Positions 10,534 to 19,354 of a stretch of DNA of 64,000 nucleotides are shown here, in pieces (position 1 is the first letter of the stretch; every line of letters begins with the position of its first letter). The translations under genes and the position numbers were made by a program. The stretch is from Diacronema lutheri (lineage: Eukaryota; Haptophyta; Pavlovophyceae; Pavlovales; Pavlovaceae), in contig JAGTXO010000007.1 of the NCBI GenBank assembly GCA_019448385.1, positions 992,001-1,056,000 on the forward strand, in the 5' to 3' direction. The notes beneath the pieces are model-generated. The model worked only from the letters and a program-made list of their open reading frames with translations, had not been told where the DNA came from and did no database searches.

Positions 10534-13170
10534 ACCGTCACCGCCGCCGCCGCCGCCACCGTCACCGCCGCCGCCGTCGCTGCCGTCGTCGCCGCCGTCG
10601 TCCGCGACGTCCGCGTCGGGCACGTCGCACGTGATGGGCGCGTTGTTGGCAGCATCAATGCACTGCCCGCTGCTCGCGCCGGCGCCGTCCACGCCATCGG
10701 CCGCAATGCAGTCCGGCGCAATGCAGTCCGGCGCAATGCAGTCCGGCGCGGCTGATCCTGCGGCGCAGCCCGCGGCGGGATCGCCACCGACGTGGCCGTC
10801 CGTGCGCTCACCCGAGTCCCGGCCGTGCGCCTCGCCGATGTGGCCAAGGCGCGTCGGCGCGCTGCGCGAACTGGCCAAGCTTGGCGGTGGGCGGGGCGGC
10901 GCGCCGCTCGAGAGTGCGAGGACCGTCTGCAGCCTTTCTCTGTACGCCACACGCACGATGGCGGACGTGAGCGCGTCGTTTTGGCCAAAACTGCCAAAAG
11001 TGCCCGCCTGCGCCGGCGCGGGCGCGGCAAAGATGGGCAGCGGCGAAGCGAGCGCAGCGTTGAGGCGGCGCCTTCGGTGTAACGGTTGTAACGGTTGCAA
11101 CGGGAAGAAGGCGCCCTCAAGCGCGCGCAGCAGCTTCTCCGAGGGCTCGGAGAAGCCCAACTCGGCGGGCTCGGCGAGCTTGACGATGGCCGACGCGGGC
11201 ATTGAAGTGGCACGCGGCACGGGCGCGGCGGTCGCCTCACGCGGCTGGGCGGCTGGGTCGGCCGCAGCCAGCCCGGCGCCAACGGCCGCATCGGCTGCAG
11301 CGTGGGAGTTTCGCGCGTTGCGCGCGGCAGCTGTGGCGGCCACCGGTTCGTTGGCCCCGCCACCGCTGCCGTGGTAGAGCGCGCACCCGCTTGTGCTGCC
11401 GCTCACCCGCTCGGCATCGCCGCGCGGCGCGCCACCGTCGTCGTCGTCGTCGCGAGGCGCGAATGCGCCATCGCACGGGCAATGCGAACCGACGCGAACG
11501 TGCCGCAGCCCGAGCGTTCGGAGCATTGAACGCACCTCACGCACCTGGCGCGCGAGCTCGCGCCTCGAGCTCGCGCTCACGTCGCCGGGCATGGGGCAGA
11601 TGACGATGCCGAGCACGTTGACAATGCCGAGCTCAACGAGCGAGCGCATCATGACGAGCGCCAGCTGATCGTCCGTGCGGTTGTCCCAGCGCAACTGCGT
11701 AACGACAATGAGCTTGGCTACTTGCTGCACGCGGCAGTCGGCCCACACGCCCGAGAGATAGCCTCTCTTGAGGAAGGACGTGAGCGCCTCGGGTTGCGAG
11801 ACACCGTGCTCCGTCTCGTTCAGCCCGATGATGCGATGAGCCGGCCGCGCGCCGCGCGCGCCGGGCGCGTCCACGGCCGCGTCCGCGTCGAACGCCGCCG
11901 TCGATGACGAAGCCTCGCGCTCCGGCGTGCGCTGCGCTGAGCGGCCGGTGCGTGCGCACAGCTCGTCCGCCGCGTCCGTGCTCGCGTCCGCACGCGCTCG
12001 CGACGCGGGCGCGGGCTCGAGGGCGGGCTCGGCGGCGGGCGCGGGCTCGGGCGTCTGCGATGCGCGCGTCGACATAGGCACGTTGGGCACCTCAACTCCA
12101 CGCAAGAACGCGCGGCGAAGCGAGGGCACGGCAGCGATGAGCGCCACCGAATCGTACATCGAGAAGTGCAGGACGAGGTCCCAGACCGGCTGGTCGCCGC
12201 TCCGCGACGTGCGCGCGCCCGCGCAAAACGTTTTCAAAAACCACTCCCGGTCGCAGCGCGATGGCAGCCCCTGGCGCGCGGCCGAGTCCGCGGGCGAGCA
12301 CGCTCGCACCCACAGCTGCTGGATGGACGCGCGCTGCGCGTTGCGCAAGCGCGAGCCGATGATCGAGCCGACGTCCGCCATCTGGTCGTAAATCTCGCGC
12401 GAGACATGGCAGGCGTACCCCGCCCAGCGCGACACGACAATCAGCCGCACGCCGAGTGCTTGGCACCTGGCGTAGAAGAAGTGCGACGACTGCGCGCAGA
12501 ACTCGTTGTTGTGCGCCGTGTCGGGAACGACTCGCTCGCTCGCGCCCGCGCTCGTGTGCACCGTCTCGATCGTCGCGCCGCCCATGATGACGACCTCGCG
12601 CACCTTCTGCGCGAAGAGCGCCTCGTTGTCGCGCAAAAAGAGGGCGACGTCCTTGAGGCTCGAGATGCAGAGCAGCGTCAGCGAGCCGTCGGAGGCCTCG
12701 CGGAATGTGCGGAGGAGGAGGAGCCGGCCCGGCTCGAGGAGGAAGCTGCGGATCCCCGTCGTCGAGGCCATATACGGAGCGGCCGCCGAGAAGCTGTCCT
12801 CGGCGTCCTCACTACCGCCGTCCGTCCCAATCCCGACCGGCACCGCGTGCAGGTCGAGCACGTCGAGCGTGCCGCGGACGAGGCGCGCACGCGCAAAAGC
12901 TGGGGTGAGGTTGGCGATCACGGCGCGCGCGTCCACCAGCCCCTCGCGCGACAGGTGCGAGAGCAGGATGAGCGCCATCTCATCGTCGAGGTCCTGCCCA
13001 GCGTCGGTGACCATCACGAGCTGCACCGGGCCCTCGCGCTCGTCGTGCGGCACGGGCGGCGGCGCAGGCGGGCGGCGACGGCGGCAGAGCGCCGCGGAGA
13101 GCAGCGCGCCGGCCAGCGCCCCCGCGCCCACGAGGAGCAGAGCTCTCCCCGCCTGCCCGACGTTGCTCAT
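6427..13170 (-). CDS. Membrane-anchored fusion with two nucleoside-hydrolase-like domains
   Basis: Four-exon model: 13170-9860, 9202-9071, 7288-7001, 6643-6427, all phase-compatible, about 1315 residues. ATG 13170 precedes an N-terminal membrane anchor (ALLLVGAGALAGALLSAAL). Domain 1 has the inosine-uridine nucleoside hydrolase start VMVTDAGQDLDDEMAL (Asp cluster near residues 56-63) and a later AHNNEFCAQSSHFFY motif. Domain 2 starts LIVVTQLRWDNRTDDQLAL, where the first calcium-binding Asp is replaced by Gln, and has AQNNFLDEEAAIFFY. Splicing exons 2 and 3 gives ARALYDAV then GLPARCDRRWFYDTFCGG, exactly parallel to domain 1 (SREIYDQM, GLPSRCDREWFLKTFC), which validates the introns. The linker includes Gly/Asp-rich and ten-residue GTSGESGA-type repeats. 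Family function is N-ribosyl hydrolysis of nucleosides; activity of domain 2 is doubtful. Confidence 0.8.
7725..9058. repeat. 35-bp minisatellite, about 31 units, inside an intron
   Basis: Unit on the plus strand contains ATGCTGGTATTGCGCAG, a G6 run, then CAGGTGAAGC. Single-site variants (CAGC/CAGT, GCAGG/GCATG, CTGGT/CTGAT) are shuffled along the array, and a 19-bp truncated unit (CATGGGGGGCAGGTGAAGC) is inserted repeatedly. The array lies wholly within intron 2 (7289-9070) of the nucleoside-hydrolase-like gene. The 35-bp period is not a multiple of three, so the long open frames across it are artefacts. The flank 7440-7690 is a G-rich low-complexity tract. Confidence 0.93.
9443..9850. repeat. 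25-bp minisatellite at the 5' end of intron 1, plus C/G tracts
   Basis: About 14 copies of ATGCGCTTGCCCTGCGCCCGCCCCC, with three variant copies reading GCGCAGTGCCGTCACCCGCCC or similar. The array abuts the splice donor of the nucleoside-hydrolase-like gene (donor GT at 9859-9858), and the variant copies contain a duplicate of the donor-like minus-strand sequence GGTGACGGC. A pure C run precedes it (9462-9491), and G-rich tracts occupy 9213-9320. Confidence 0.9.
9975..10150. repeat. Coding 30-bp repeat (Gly-Thr-Ser-Glu type) in the fusion protein
   Basis: On the minus strand this encodes alternating GTSGESGAV and GTGCESGA units in the second nucleoside-hydrolase-like domain, between VVLVGGAQIEEVTQ and the AQNNFLDEEAA motif. 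The period is in frame, so this is a variable surface insertion rather than an intron. Confidence 0.8.
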
Positions 13171-13474
13171 CGCTTCGGCGACGCACGCAAACAAGCAACT
13201 TTTTATTTTACGACCCTTGAATGAACGAACGAGTTGCTGGTGCATTTGATCAGCGCCCTCTCGTCAGCCATAGGCCATGGGCCGTGACCCTTGAGGCCGA
13301 ACCGAGCTCCCCGTGAAGGTGGTGCTCGCTCGGCTGCCGACGCTGCGCGCTGGCATTCTCGTGCCAAGCTGTGAAGGCGCGACGCGCGTTCGAGCTCGAG
13401 TGAGAACGTCGGACGCGTCCCCAAGCTGCTCCAAACGGTGGCCCTCTCTGAGGAATCACGGAAGGGCCCGCAAG
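13171..13474. promoter_or_regulatory. Divergent intergenic region between the fusion gene and DGAT2-like gene
   Basis: 304 bp between start codons. It holds an AT-rich patch (AACTTTTTATTTTACGACC, 13198-13216) that reads TAAAATAAAAAG on the minus strand upstream of the 13170 start. No other element is evident. Confidence 0.45.
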
Positions 13475-14425
13475 ATGGCCGCAGCGGCAAACATTGCGCA
13501 GGGCTCTCGCGGGTTCGTGTCCGACGTGTTCGCGGCGGTGACGCTCGGGCTGATCGCGGGGTGGTACTACATTCTCGTCTGCCTCTTTCCCATCCTCGCT
13601 TACGCTGCGTGCGTCCACCGCTCCGCGTCGGCCGCTGTCGCGCTCGCCATGCTCGTCGCGGACGCGTGCCTGCCGTACGCGCCGCCCGCGCTCGCGCCAA
13701 ACGCGTTCGGGCGCAGCTGGGTGTTCGACGCGTGGCGCGCCTACTTTGGGTGGGAGATGGTCGTCGAGCAGCCGCTCGACCCATCGCAGCGCTACCTCCT
13801 GGCCGAGTTCCCGCACGCCCTCTACCCGATCGGCCAGCTCCTCTCGTACGGCGTGATCGAGCACATCTCACAGCACCACAAGGTCTCGGGCGTGGTGGCG
13901 AGCGTGCTGCTGCACACGCCAGTGCTCCGCCATTTTTACTACGCGACGGGCACGCGCGCTGCCGACGCCAAGTCCATCCAGCGCATCCTCGCCGAGGGCG
14001 GGAACGCGGCGGTCGTCGTCGGCGGGATCGCCGAAATGTTCATGGACACGTCGGACGCGGAGCGCATCTTCTTGCGGCAGCGGCAGGGTTTCGTGCGGTT
14101 GGCGATGCGCGAGGGCGCGCATATCGTGCCCATCTTCTTCTTCGGCAACACGCGCACGATGCAGAAACTCAACTCGCCGCTGCTGCGTGCGATCTCGCGC
14201 AAGGTGAAGGCGTCCATCGTTCTCTTCTACGGCCGCTGGGGCCTGCCCGTCCCGTTCCGCCACCCAATCAAGATGGTGGTGGGCAGGCCGATCGTTGTCA
14301 TGAAGAGCGCGCAGCCGACCGAGGACGACGTCGCCGAGACGCTCGGCAGGGTGGTCGACGCCATCGCCGCGCTGTACGCGGCGCATCGGCCGGCGTGGGA
14401 GACACGTCCTCTTGTCATCGAGTGA
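13475..14425 (+). CDS. DGAT2-family acyltransferase
   Basis: Single exon, 316 residues. ATG at 13475 is the first true ATG; the frame is open further upstream only from a GTG. Two N-terminal hydrophobic stretches (FVSDVFAAVTLGLIAGWYY, LVCLFPILAYAACV) precede the acyltransferase core: LLAEFPHALYPIGQL holds the catalytic-type Pro-His pair, VVVGGIAEMF the GGxxE motif, RQGFVRLAMREGAHIVPIFF and FGNT the next block, and HPIKMVVGRPIVV the C-terminal block. These are hallmarks of the diacylglycerol/monoacylglycerol acyltransferase type 2 family, ER enzymes making storage lipids. The usual HPHG or EPHS tetrad reads FPHA here. Substrate cannot be told from sequence. It converges on the next minus-strand gene with stops 33 bp apart. 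Confidence 0.87.
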   Translation: MAAAANIAQGSRGFVSDVFAAVTLGLIAGWYYILVCLFPILAYAACVHRSASAAVALAMLVADACLPYAPPALAPNAFGRSWVFDAWRAYFGWEMVVEQPLDPSQRYLLAEFPHALYPIGQLLSYGVIEHISQHHKVSGVVASVLLHTPVLRHFYYATGTRAADAKSIQRILAEGGNAAVVVGGIAEMFMDTSDAERIFLRQRQGFVRLAMREGAHIVPIFFFGNTRTMQKLNSPLLRAISRKVKASIVLFYGRWGLPVPFRHPIKMVVGRPIVVMKSAQPTEDDVAETLGRVVDAIAALYAAHRPAWETRPLVIE

Positions 14426-14458
14426 ATCCTGCACGCACGAAACACGCACGATGCGTCC

Positions 14459-15822
14459 CTACTCCCTTCCCGCCTGTGCGCATGTCATGTGGAAGAAATG
14501 GATCGTGTCCGTCCCCTTTCTGCCGCCACCCTTCGTGCCTGGAGTGCGCACGAGATCAGATAAGCCAAGTTGCAGCCGCCGCGCGGACCGCGCGACGGCC
14601 GTACTCGCGTTGACTGCGTTGTTGCCGCCCAACGCGGTCGACGCCGCAGCCGCAGCTCCGCCACCGACGCGCGGGGCGGGCGCGGCGCCCGCCGCCGACG
14701 GCACCACGCGCGCGGCGTGCGGCGCGCCACCGCGAACAATGATTGGGGGAGTGCCGAGCATGTTGATCGTTTCCGGTGGCTCGGGCTCGGTGCCCAAGGC
14801 GTACTGCACGGTGAAGTTGTCGCCAAACGCGCACCATGTCGGCATTTGCACCGCCCACGCGCAGCACAGGCACGGCTCGAGCCGCGCGGGCCAAAAGCCG
14901 CGCGCAAACTTGCGGACGCACGTGCCGTTGAGGAAGCGTCGGGCGAGCGCGGCCGAGGTGTGCGCGGTCGCCTTGCGCGTGGGCGGTGGCGGCCTGTGCG
15001 GCTCGCCGGGCACGTCGACGATCTCGGAGAGCCACGCCGCGCCCCACTCTTCGCATCGGTGCGTGACGACGAAGGTGTTGTAGCCCTGCTGCAGAAGCCA
15101 GGCGTGCACCGCGTCCCACGTGCTCACGTTGCCCGCGAGGGCCATGAGCTGCTCGTGCGTGCGCACCTCAAGCGTGCGACCCGGCTTATACCAAAGCCCC
15201 GAGCCCACCGCCCGGTACATCCAGAAGAGCCCACTCTTCTCCGCATAGTGCCCCGTGAACGTGTGCGAGACCTCGATCCATTCGGCGCTCTGGCTGTGCA
15301 GCCTAATGGCATCGGGCGGGAGCGCAAGCGCGACTTGCTTGTTTGTCGCCAGGTGTGGACAGCCGCTCGCCGCGTACCGGTACACCCAGAGCGAATGGCG
15401 CGGCTGGATGTAGAAGTTCTGCGAAGGGGGAAGCGCCGCGCGGCGACGGTGCCGTGCTCGTCGACGGCGCGGCGGCGCGGTGCGCGAGGCGCGGTGCGCG
15501 AGGGCTTGCGCACCTGCAAGTGGTAGACCGAGCCATACACCGATCCCACCCGAGACCACGCGCAGCGCGCGAGCTCGCGCGGCAGCAGCTTCATGTAGAG
15601 GATATCGACACAGCACTCGAGCTGCGCGTGGAAATGCACGTCCTGCGCGCGCGCGGCCCGCTCGTCCGGCTCTGTGCCGTACACGTGCGTCACGTAGTCG
15701 CGGAGCGCGCGTGAGCCGGGTGGCATCGCGCGCGTCACATCGCGCAAGTCGCACACGGGCCCACGTCCCTGTGCGAGTGCGACGAGCGCGAACCACGTTG
15801 TCGGCCAACGCCTTCCCGCCAT
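14459..15822 (-). CDS. Secreted or lumenal protein of unknown function
   Basis: Two exons, 15822-15514 and 15418-14459, separated by a 95-bp intron (GTGCGCAAG...TTCGCAG, phase 0); about 422 residues. The N terminus looks like a signal peptide (WPTTWFALVALAQGRG). The body contains several Cys and a conserved-looking stretch SGLFWMYRAVGSGLWYKPGR preceded by SAEWIEVSHTF, then an Ala-rich tail. Two NxT/S glycosylation sequons are visible (e.g. NGT, NFT). The family was not recognised. Its start codon is only 14 bp from that of the O-mannosyltransferase on the other strand. Confidence 0.68.
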
Positions 15823-15836
15823 CGCGCGAGCTCGTG
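15823..15836. promoter_or_regulatory. 14-bp gap between two divergent start codons
   Basis: ATG 15822 (minus) and ATG 15837 (plus) are separated by 14 bp. Both starts are the first usable ones: the next in-frame Met in the mannosyltransferase lies within the catalytic loop. Each gene's 5' UTR and promoter must therefore overlap the other gene's coding sequence. Confidence 0.6.
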
Positions 15837-17870
15837 ATGGAGATTCGGCTGCGCACGGTCCGAGCCGATGCGCGAGCCGACCCGGCGCCCGACGCCAGTG
15901 GGCGTGCGGGCGCGCGGGTCGCGGCGTCGGCTGCACCAGACGAGCCGCACGATGCCGCGTCGGGCCTGCGCGCCACCGATTGCGCGCTCCTCCTCGCCGC
16001 CGCGCTCGCGAGCCGGTGCTGGGCGCTGCGGACGCCGCGGCAGGTCGTGTTCGACGAGGTCCACTTTGGCAAGTTTGCGCGCGCCTACTTCACAGGCGAG
16101 CACTACTTTGACATCCACCCGCCGATGGGCAAGCTCGTCCTCGCGCTCGGCGCCTGGCTGGGCGCGGGCATCGGCGAGCCGCGCGCGCGCGCGCTCGCCG
16201 CGCTGCGCGCGGCGCCGTTCGAGCACATCGGCGAGCCGCTCGCGCCCGACGTCCCACTGCTCGGCCTGCGCGGCGTGGCGGCGATCGCGTCGTCGGTGCT
16301 CGCGCCGCTCGGCGCCGCGCTCGCCAGCGCCGTCGGCTGCTCGCGCGAGGCAAGCGCCCTTGTCGGCTGGTTTGTGGTTGCAGACACTGCCCTCCTCACC
16401 GAGGGGCGACTCGCGCTCGTCGACGCGCAGCTGTGCGCGGCGTGCGCGGCGCAGCTGTACTGCGCGCTGCGCGCGCGGCGCGCGGCGCGCTGGGGCGCCG
16501 CGTGGCTTGGCTGGCTGTGCCTGTGCGGCCTCTCCATTGGATTTGCCGTCGGGACCAAGTGGACGGCACTCTCCATGATGGCCGCAGTCGGCGTCGACTC
16601 GGCATGCGCGCTGGGTGACCACGTGCGGCACGCGTGGCCGAGCGCGCGCGAGCTGCGGCTGCGCGGGCGCGAGGCGGACGGGCGCGGCCCGCGCGCTGCC
16701 GGCGCGCGCCTCGCCGGCGCGCTCCGCGCCGCGCTCGGCCCCCTGCTCGCGGAGGCGGGCGCGCGGCTGCTGCTGCTGCTCGCGCTCCCGTGCGCCGTGT
16801 ACGCGGCCGCGTTCGCCGTGCACTTCCGCCTGCTGCACGCGCCCGGCGAGGGCGACGGCTTCATGAGCGAGCGCTTCATCGCCGCGCTGCGCGCCGACGC
16901 CGCCGCCGAGCCCGCGCCGCGCGGCCAGTTGTGGCGCCTTCTCGCAGCCGCGCACGGCCTACGCGGCGCGCGCGCGCGTGCGCGCTCGGCCAGCGCGGCG
17001 CCGATGAGCTTCTGGGCGATGCTGCTCGAGCTGAATGCGCGCATGCTCTCAGCGAACCGCTCGATCACGCGCGGCCACTCGTGGGGCTCGCCTTGGTATG
17101 GCTGGCCGTTTGGGTTGAAACCAATCCTATATTGGACACAGGGTGTCGTTGAAACCGCCGAAACGGCCTCGGCGCGGCTCGCGGCGCTCGACGTGCGCGC
17201 CGGCTCAGCGCTCGGCGGAGGCGTCGAGCTCGTCGCCGCGTCGGTGCGCGCGCTGCTGCTCGCCGGCGCCGGCGTGCCGCCCGCCGCCGGCGCGCGCTGC
17301 ATGCTCTATCTCTTCGCAAATCCGGCGGTGTGGTGGCCCACTGTGACGGGTGCACTGGGTTTTGCACTCGGCACCGCGGCGGGCGCAGAGTGGGGCGCGT
17401 CCAGCTGCGCCGGCGGCGGCGCGGCTGGCGCGCGGCATGGCAGCGCGGCGCGTGCCGATTGGGTGGGCCGAGTGGGCGGCGACCTCGCGGACGCCGAGCA
17501 TGGCGATGCGCTGCTGCTCTCGCCGGCGCGCGCCGCGCGCGGCGCGCCGTCCGCGCGCGGCGCGCGCGGCCGGCCGCCAGCGCGGCTGCTCATCGCGGCG
17601 TGGGCGCTGTGCTGGCTGCCGTTTGCGGCGGTGAGCCGAGTGCAATTTTTGTATCACTACTTCCCGTCGCTGGTCGTTACACTCACGATGGCGGGGCTCG
17701 CGCTCGACCGCGCGACTCAGCCGCACGGCGCGCATGCGCGCAGGCTGGCGTGCGGCGCGCTCGCCGCCGCCGCGGCGGCCGGCTGCGCGTTTTGGGCGCC
17801 GCTCGCGCTCGGCCTGCCTCTCACCGAGCACGGCTTCGACCGGCGTTTCTGGTTTGACGCATGGCGGTGA
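15837..17870 (+). CDS. Protein O-mannosyltransferase (GT39) without MIR domains
   Basis: Single exon, 677 residues. The catalytic loop 1 signature is clear: RQVVFDEVHFGKFARAYFTG with YFDIHPPMGKLVLALG, giving the Asp-Glu and His-Pro-Pro elements of dolichol-phosphate-mannose:protein mannosyltransferases (PMT). Later blocks are HFRLLHAPGEGDGFMS, FWAMLLELNARML, SPWYGWPFGLKPILYW, NPAVWWPTV and FLYHYFPSLVVTL, all standard PMT landmarks with about ten membrane helices. Eukaryotic PMTs normally hold a roughly 200-residue MIR region between GDGFMS and FWAMLLEL; here only about 55 residues lie there, as in bacterial PMTs. The enzyme acts in the ER membrane. Confidence 0.88.
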   Translation: MEIRLRTVRADARADPAPDASGRAGARVAASAAPDEPHDAASGLRATDCALLLAAALASRCWALRTPRQVVFDEVHFGKFARAYFTGEHYFDIHPPMGKLVLALGAWLGAGIGEPRARALAALRAAPFEHIGEPLAPDVPLLGLRGVAAIASSVLAPLGAALASAVGCSREASALVGWFVVADTALLTEGRLALVDAQLCAACAAQLYCALRARRAARWGAAWLGWLCLCGLSIGFAVGTKWTALSMMAAVGVDSACALGDHVRHAWPSARELRLRGREADGRGPRAAGARLAGALRAALGPLLAEAGARLLLLLALPCAVYAAAFAVHFRLLHAPGEGDGFMSERFIAALRADAAAEPAPRGQLWRLLAAAHGLRGARARARSASAAPMSFWAMLLELNARMLSANRSITRGHSWGSPWYGWPFGLKPILYWTQGVVETAETASARLAALDVRAGSALGGGVELVAASVRALLLAGAGVPPAAGARCMLYLFANPAVWWPTVTGALGFALGTAAGAEWGASSCAGGGAAGARHGSAARADWVGRVGGDLADAEHGDALLLSPARAARGAPSARGARGRPPARLLIAAWALCWLPFAAVSRVQFLYHYFPSLVVTLTMAGLALDRATQPHGAHARRLACGALAAAAAAGCAFWAPLALGLPLTEHGFDRRFWFDAWR

Positions 17871-17877
17871 CGCCCTT

Positions 17878-19311
17878 TCACAGTAGGCCAGCTTGGTCAA
17901 GCGCGCCCTCAACGACGACCGCGAGCGCCGCGCCGCCAACGGCGAGCAGCGCGCCACGCCCGCCGGGCAGAAGCGGCTCCGACGGCGCGCGCGGCTGCGA
18001 GCGCGAGCGCTGCGTCCACGCGAGCGCGGCGGGCAGAAGGGCGTAGAGCGTTGAGACGCCAAACGTGCCCGCCACGTCAAGCGCGGGCGCGAACACGCCC
18101 GGCAGCGCGCACGCGAGCGCGAGCGGCGGGCCGAGCACGAGCGCGTATGCGCCGAGCTCGGCAGCCCGGTCGCCGCGGGTCACGCGCATCGCGTCGACGA
18201 GCACGTCATGCTGGCCGATGCAAAAGCCGAGATACGAGGTGCCGACGGCGGCGATGGAGAAGGCGGGTACCGCCGAGCCCGCCAGCCCGCCGCGCTCGCC
18301 GAGCGCGCGCAGCGGCGCGAGCGCATCGACGACCGCGGGCGGGCCGTCGGCGCCGCCGATGGGCGCGGCGCCAAGGACAGCACCGTCCCACAGGAGGAAC
18401 ATGACGAGCGGCACGGCCGACCCACCGAGGACGGCGAGGCGGATCGCGCTGGCCTCGCCGCGCAGCGCGCGCGTGACTGCGGGCACGACGTTGTGAAAGA
18501 CGAGCGCGAGCACGCAGATCGGGAATGCGTCGACCGCTCGGCCCCAGTCGCGCGGCTCGAGAAGTCCACGCGCTGAGACGGCCGGCGCGGCAAGCGCGAG
18601 CAGCGCGGCGAAGGAGGCGAGGAGCGCGCCGACGAGCAGCGCGTTCACCACGCCGAGCACGCGCCCGTTGCCCAGCGCCGCGCACCCGCCTAACGCCGCC
18701 GTGAAGGCGAACGGCCCGACGAAGGGCGGCGGCGCGGCGACGCCGGCCGCGCCCGCCGCCGCCGCGAGCGCGCGGCTCACGTCGTCGCCGCCCTGCGCGG
18801 TGTACGCTGAGAGGAGCGCAAGCTGCACAAGCGCCGAGCCCGCGCCCGCGACCGCGCCCGCGCGCGAGCCGAGCGTCAGCTCCGTCGCGGCGAGCAGCCC
18901 GACGCCCGGCGAGCTCGTCTCACGCGCCGCCGCCGCCGTCACCTCGGCAACGAGCAGGCCGCTTGACGCCATCAGCGCCCAGCCGACGACGAGCGCGGCG
19001 GCGGAGGGCACGAAGCCGCACGGAGCGGTCGCGCCGGGCAGCGCGAGCGCTCCCGCGCCCACCGTCGTGCCCGCGATCAGCGCGGCGGACGACGCGATCT
19101 CCCGCGCCGTCGCGCGCGCCGGCGCGCCGGCGGCCCGCGGCTCGGGCCAATCGTCGGCGGGCTGCGGCGCGGTCGCGCGCGCGAGCGTGCGCCGCGCGAG
19201 CGGTGTGCGCGGCGCGGCGGCGCGCGCGTTTGGCGCTCCGCGCGCGCCCACGGCCGCGCACGCCAGCACGCACGCCGCCAGTCGAAAATGGAGCGAGCCC
19301 AGCCGCTCCAT
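17878..19311 (-). CDS. Tyrosine/tryptophan-permease-like amino acid transporter
   Basis: Single exon, 477 residues, ATG 19311. A leader with signal/transit character (HFRLAACVLACAAVGARG, then an Arg/Pro/Ala-rich stretch) precedes a membrane domain that opens with IASSAALIAGTTVGAGALAL and PGATAPCGFVPS, the conserved first helix of the aromatic amino acid permease (TyrP/Mtr) family. About eleven hydrophobic helices follow, including FPICVLALVFHNVVPAVTRA. Plant and algal members with such leaders are usually plastid-targeted; location here is inference. Stop codon is 7 bp from the O-mannosyltransferase stop (convergent). Confidence 0.82.
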   Translation of the reverse strand: MERLGSLHFRLAACVLACAAVGARGAPNARAAAPRTPLARRTLARATAPQPADDWPEPRAAGAPARATAREIASSAALIAGTTVGAGALALPGATAPCGFVPSAAALVVGWALMASSGLLVAEVTAAAARETSSPGVGLLAATELTLGSRAGAVAGAGSALVQLALLSAYTAQGGDDVSRALAAAAGAAGVAAPPPFVGPFAFTAALGGCAALGNGRVLGVVNALLVGALLASFAALLALAAPAVSARGLLEPRDWGRAVDAFPICVLALVFHNVVPAVTRALRGEASAIRLAVLGGSAVPLVMFLLWDGAVLGAAPIGGADGPPAVVDALAPLRALGERGGLAGSAVPAFSIAAVGTSYLGFCIGQHDVLVDAMRVTRGDRAAELGAYALVLGPPLALACALPGVFAPALDVAGTFGVSTLYALLPAALAWTQRSRSQPRAPSEPLLPGGRGALLAVGGAALAVVVEGALDQAGLL

Positions 19312-19354
19312 TTGTTTTGAGTGGAGGCGATGGCTGCCTTGCGCAGCATTTCCT
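19312..19354. promoter_or_regulatory. 43-bp divergent promoter interval
   Basis: Separates start codons of the permease (19311, minus) and the HAD phosphatase (19355, plus). It contains a short AT-rich stretch (ATTTGTTTTGAG); no canonical TATA box. Confidence 0.5.

Noticed and set aside
13313-13474. N-terminal extension of the DGAT2-like protein
   Set aside because: The frame is open to 13313 but begins with GTG; the first ATG with a sensible membrane-protein N terminus is 13475.
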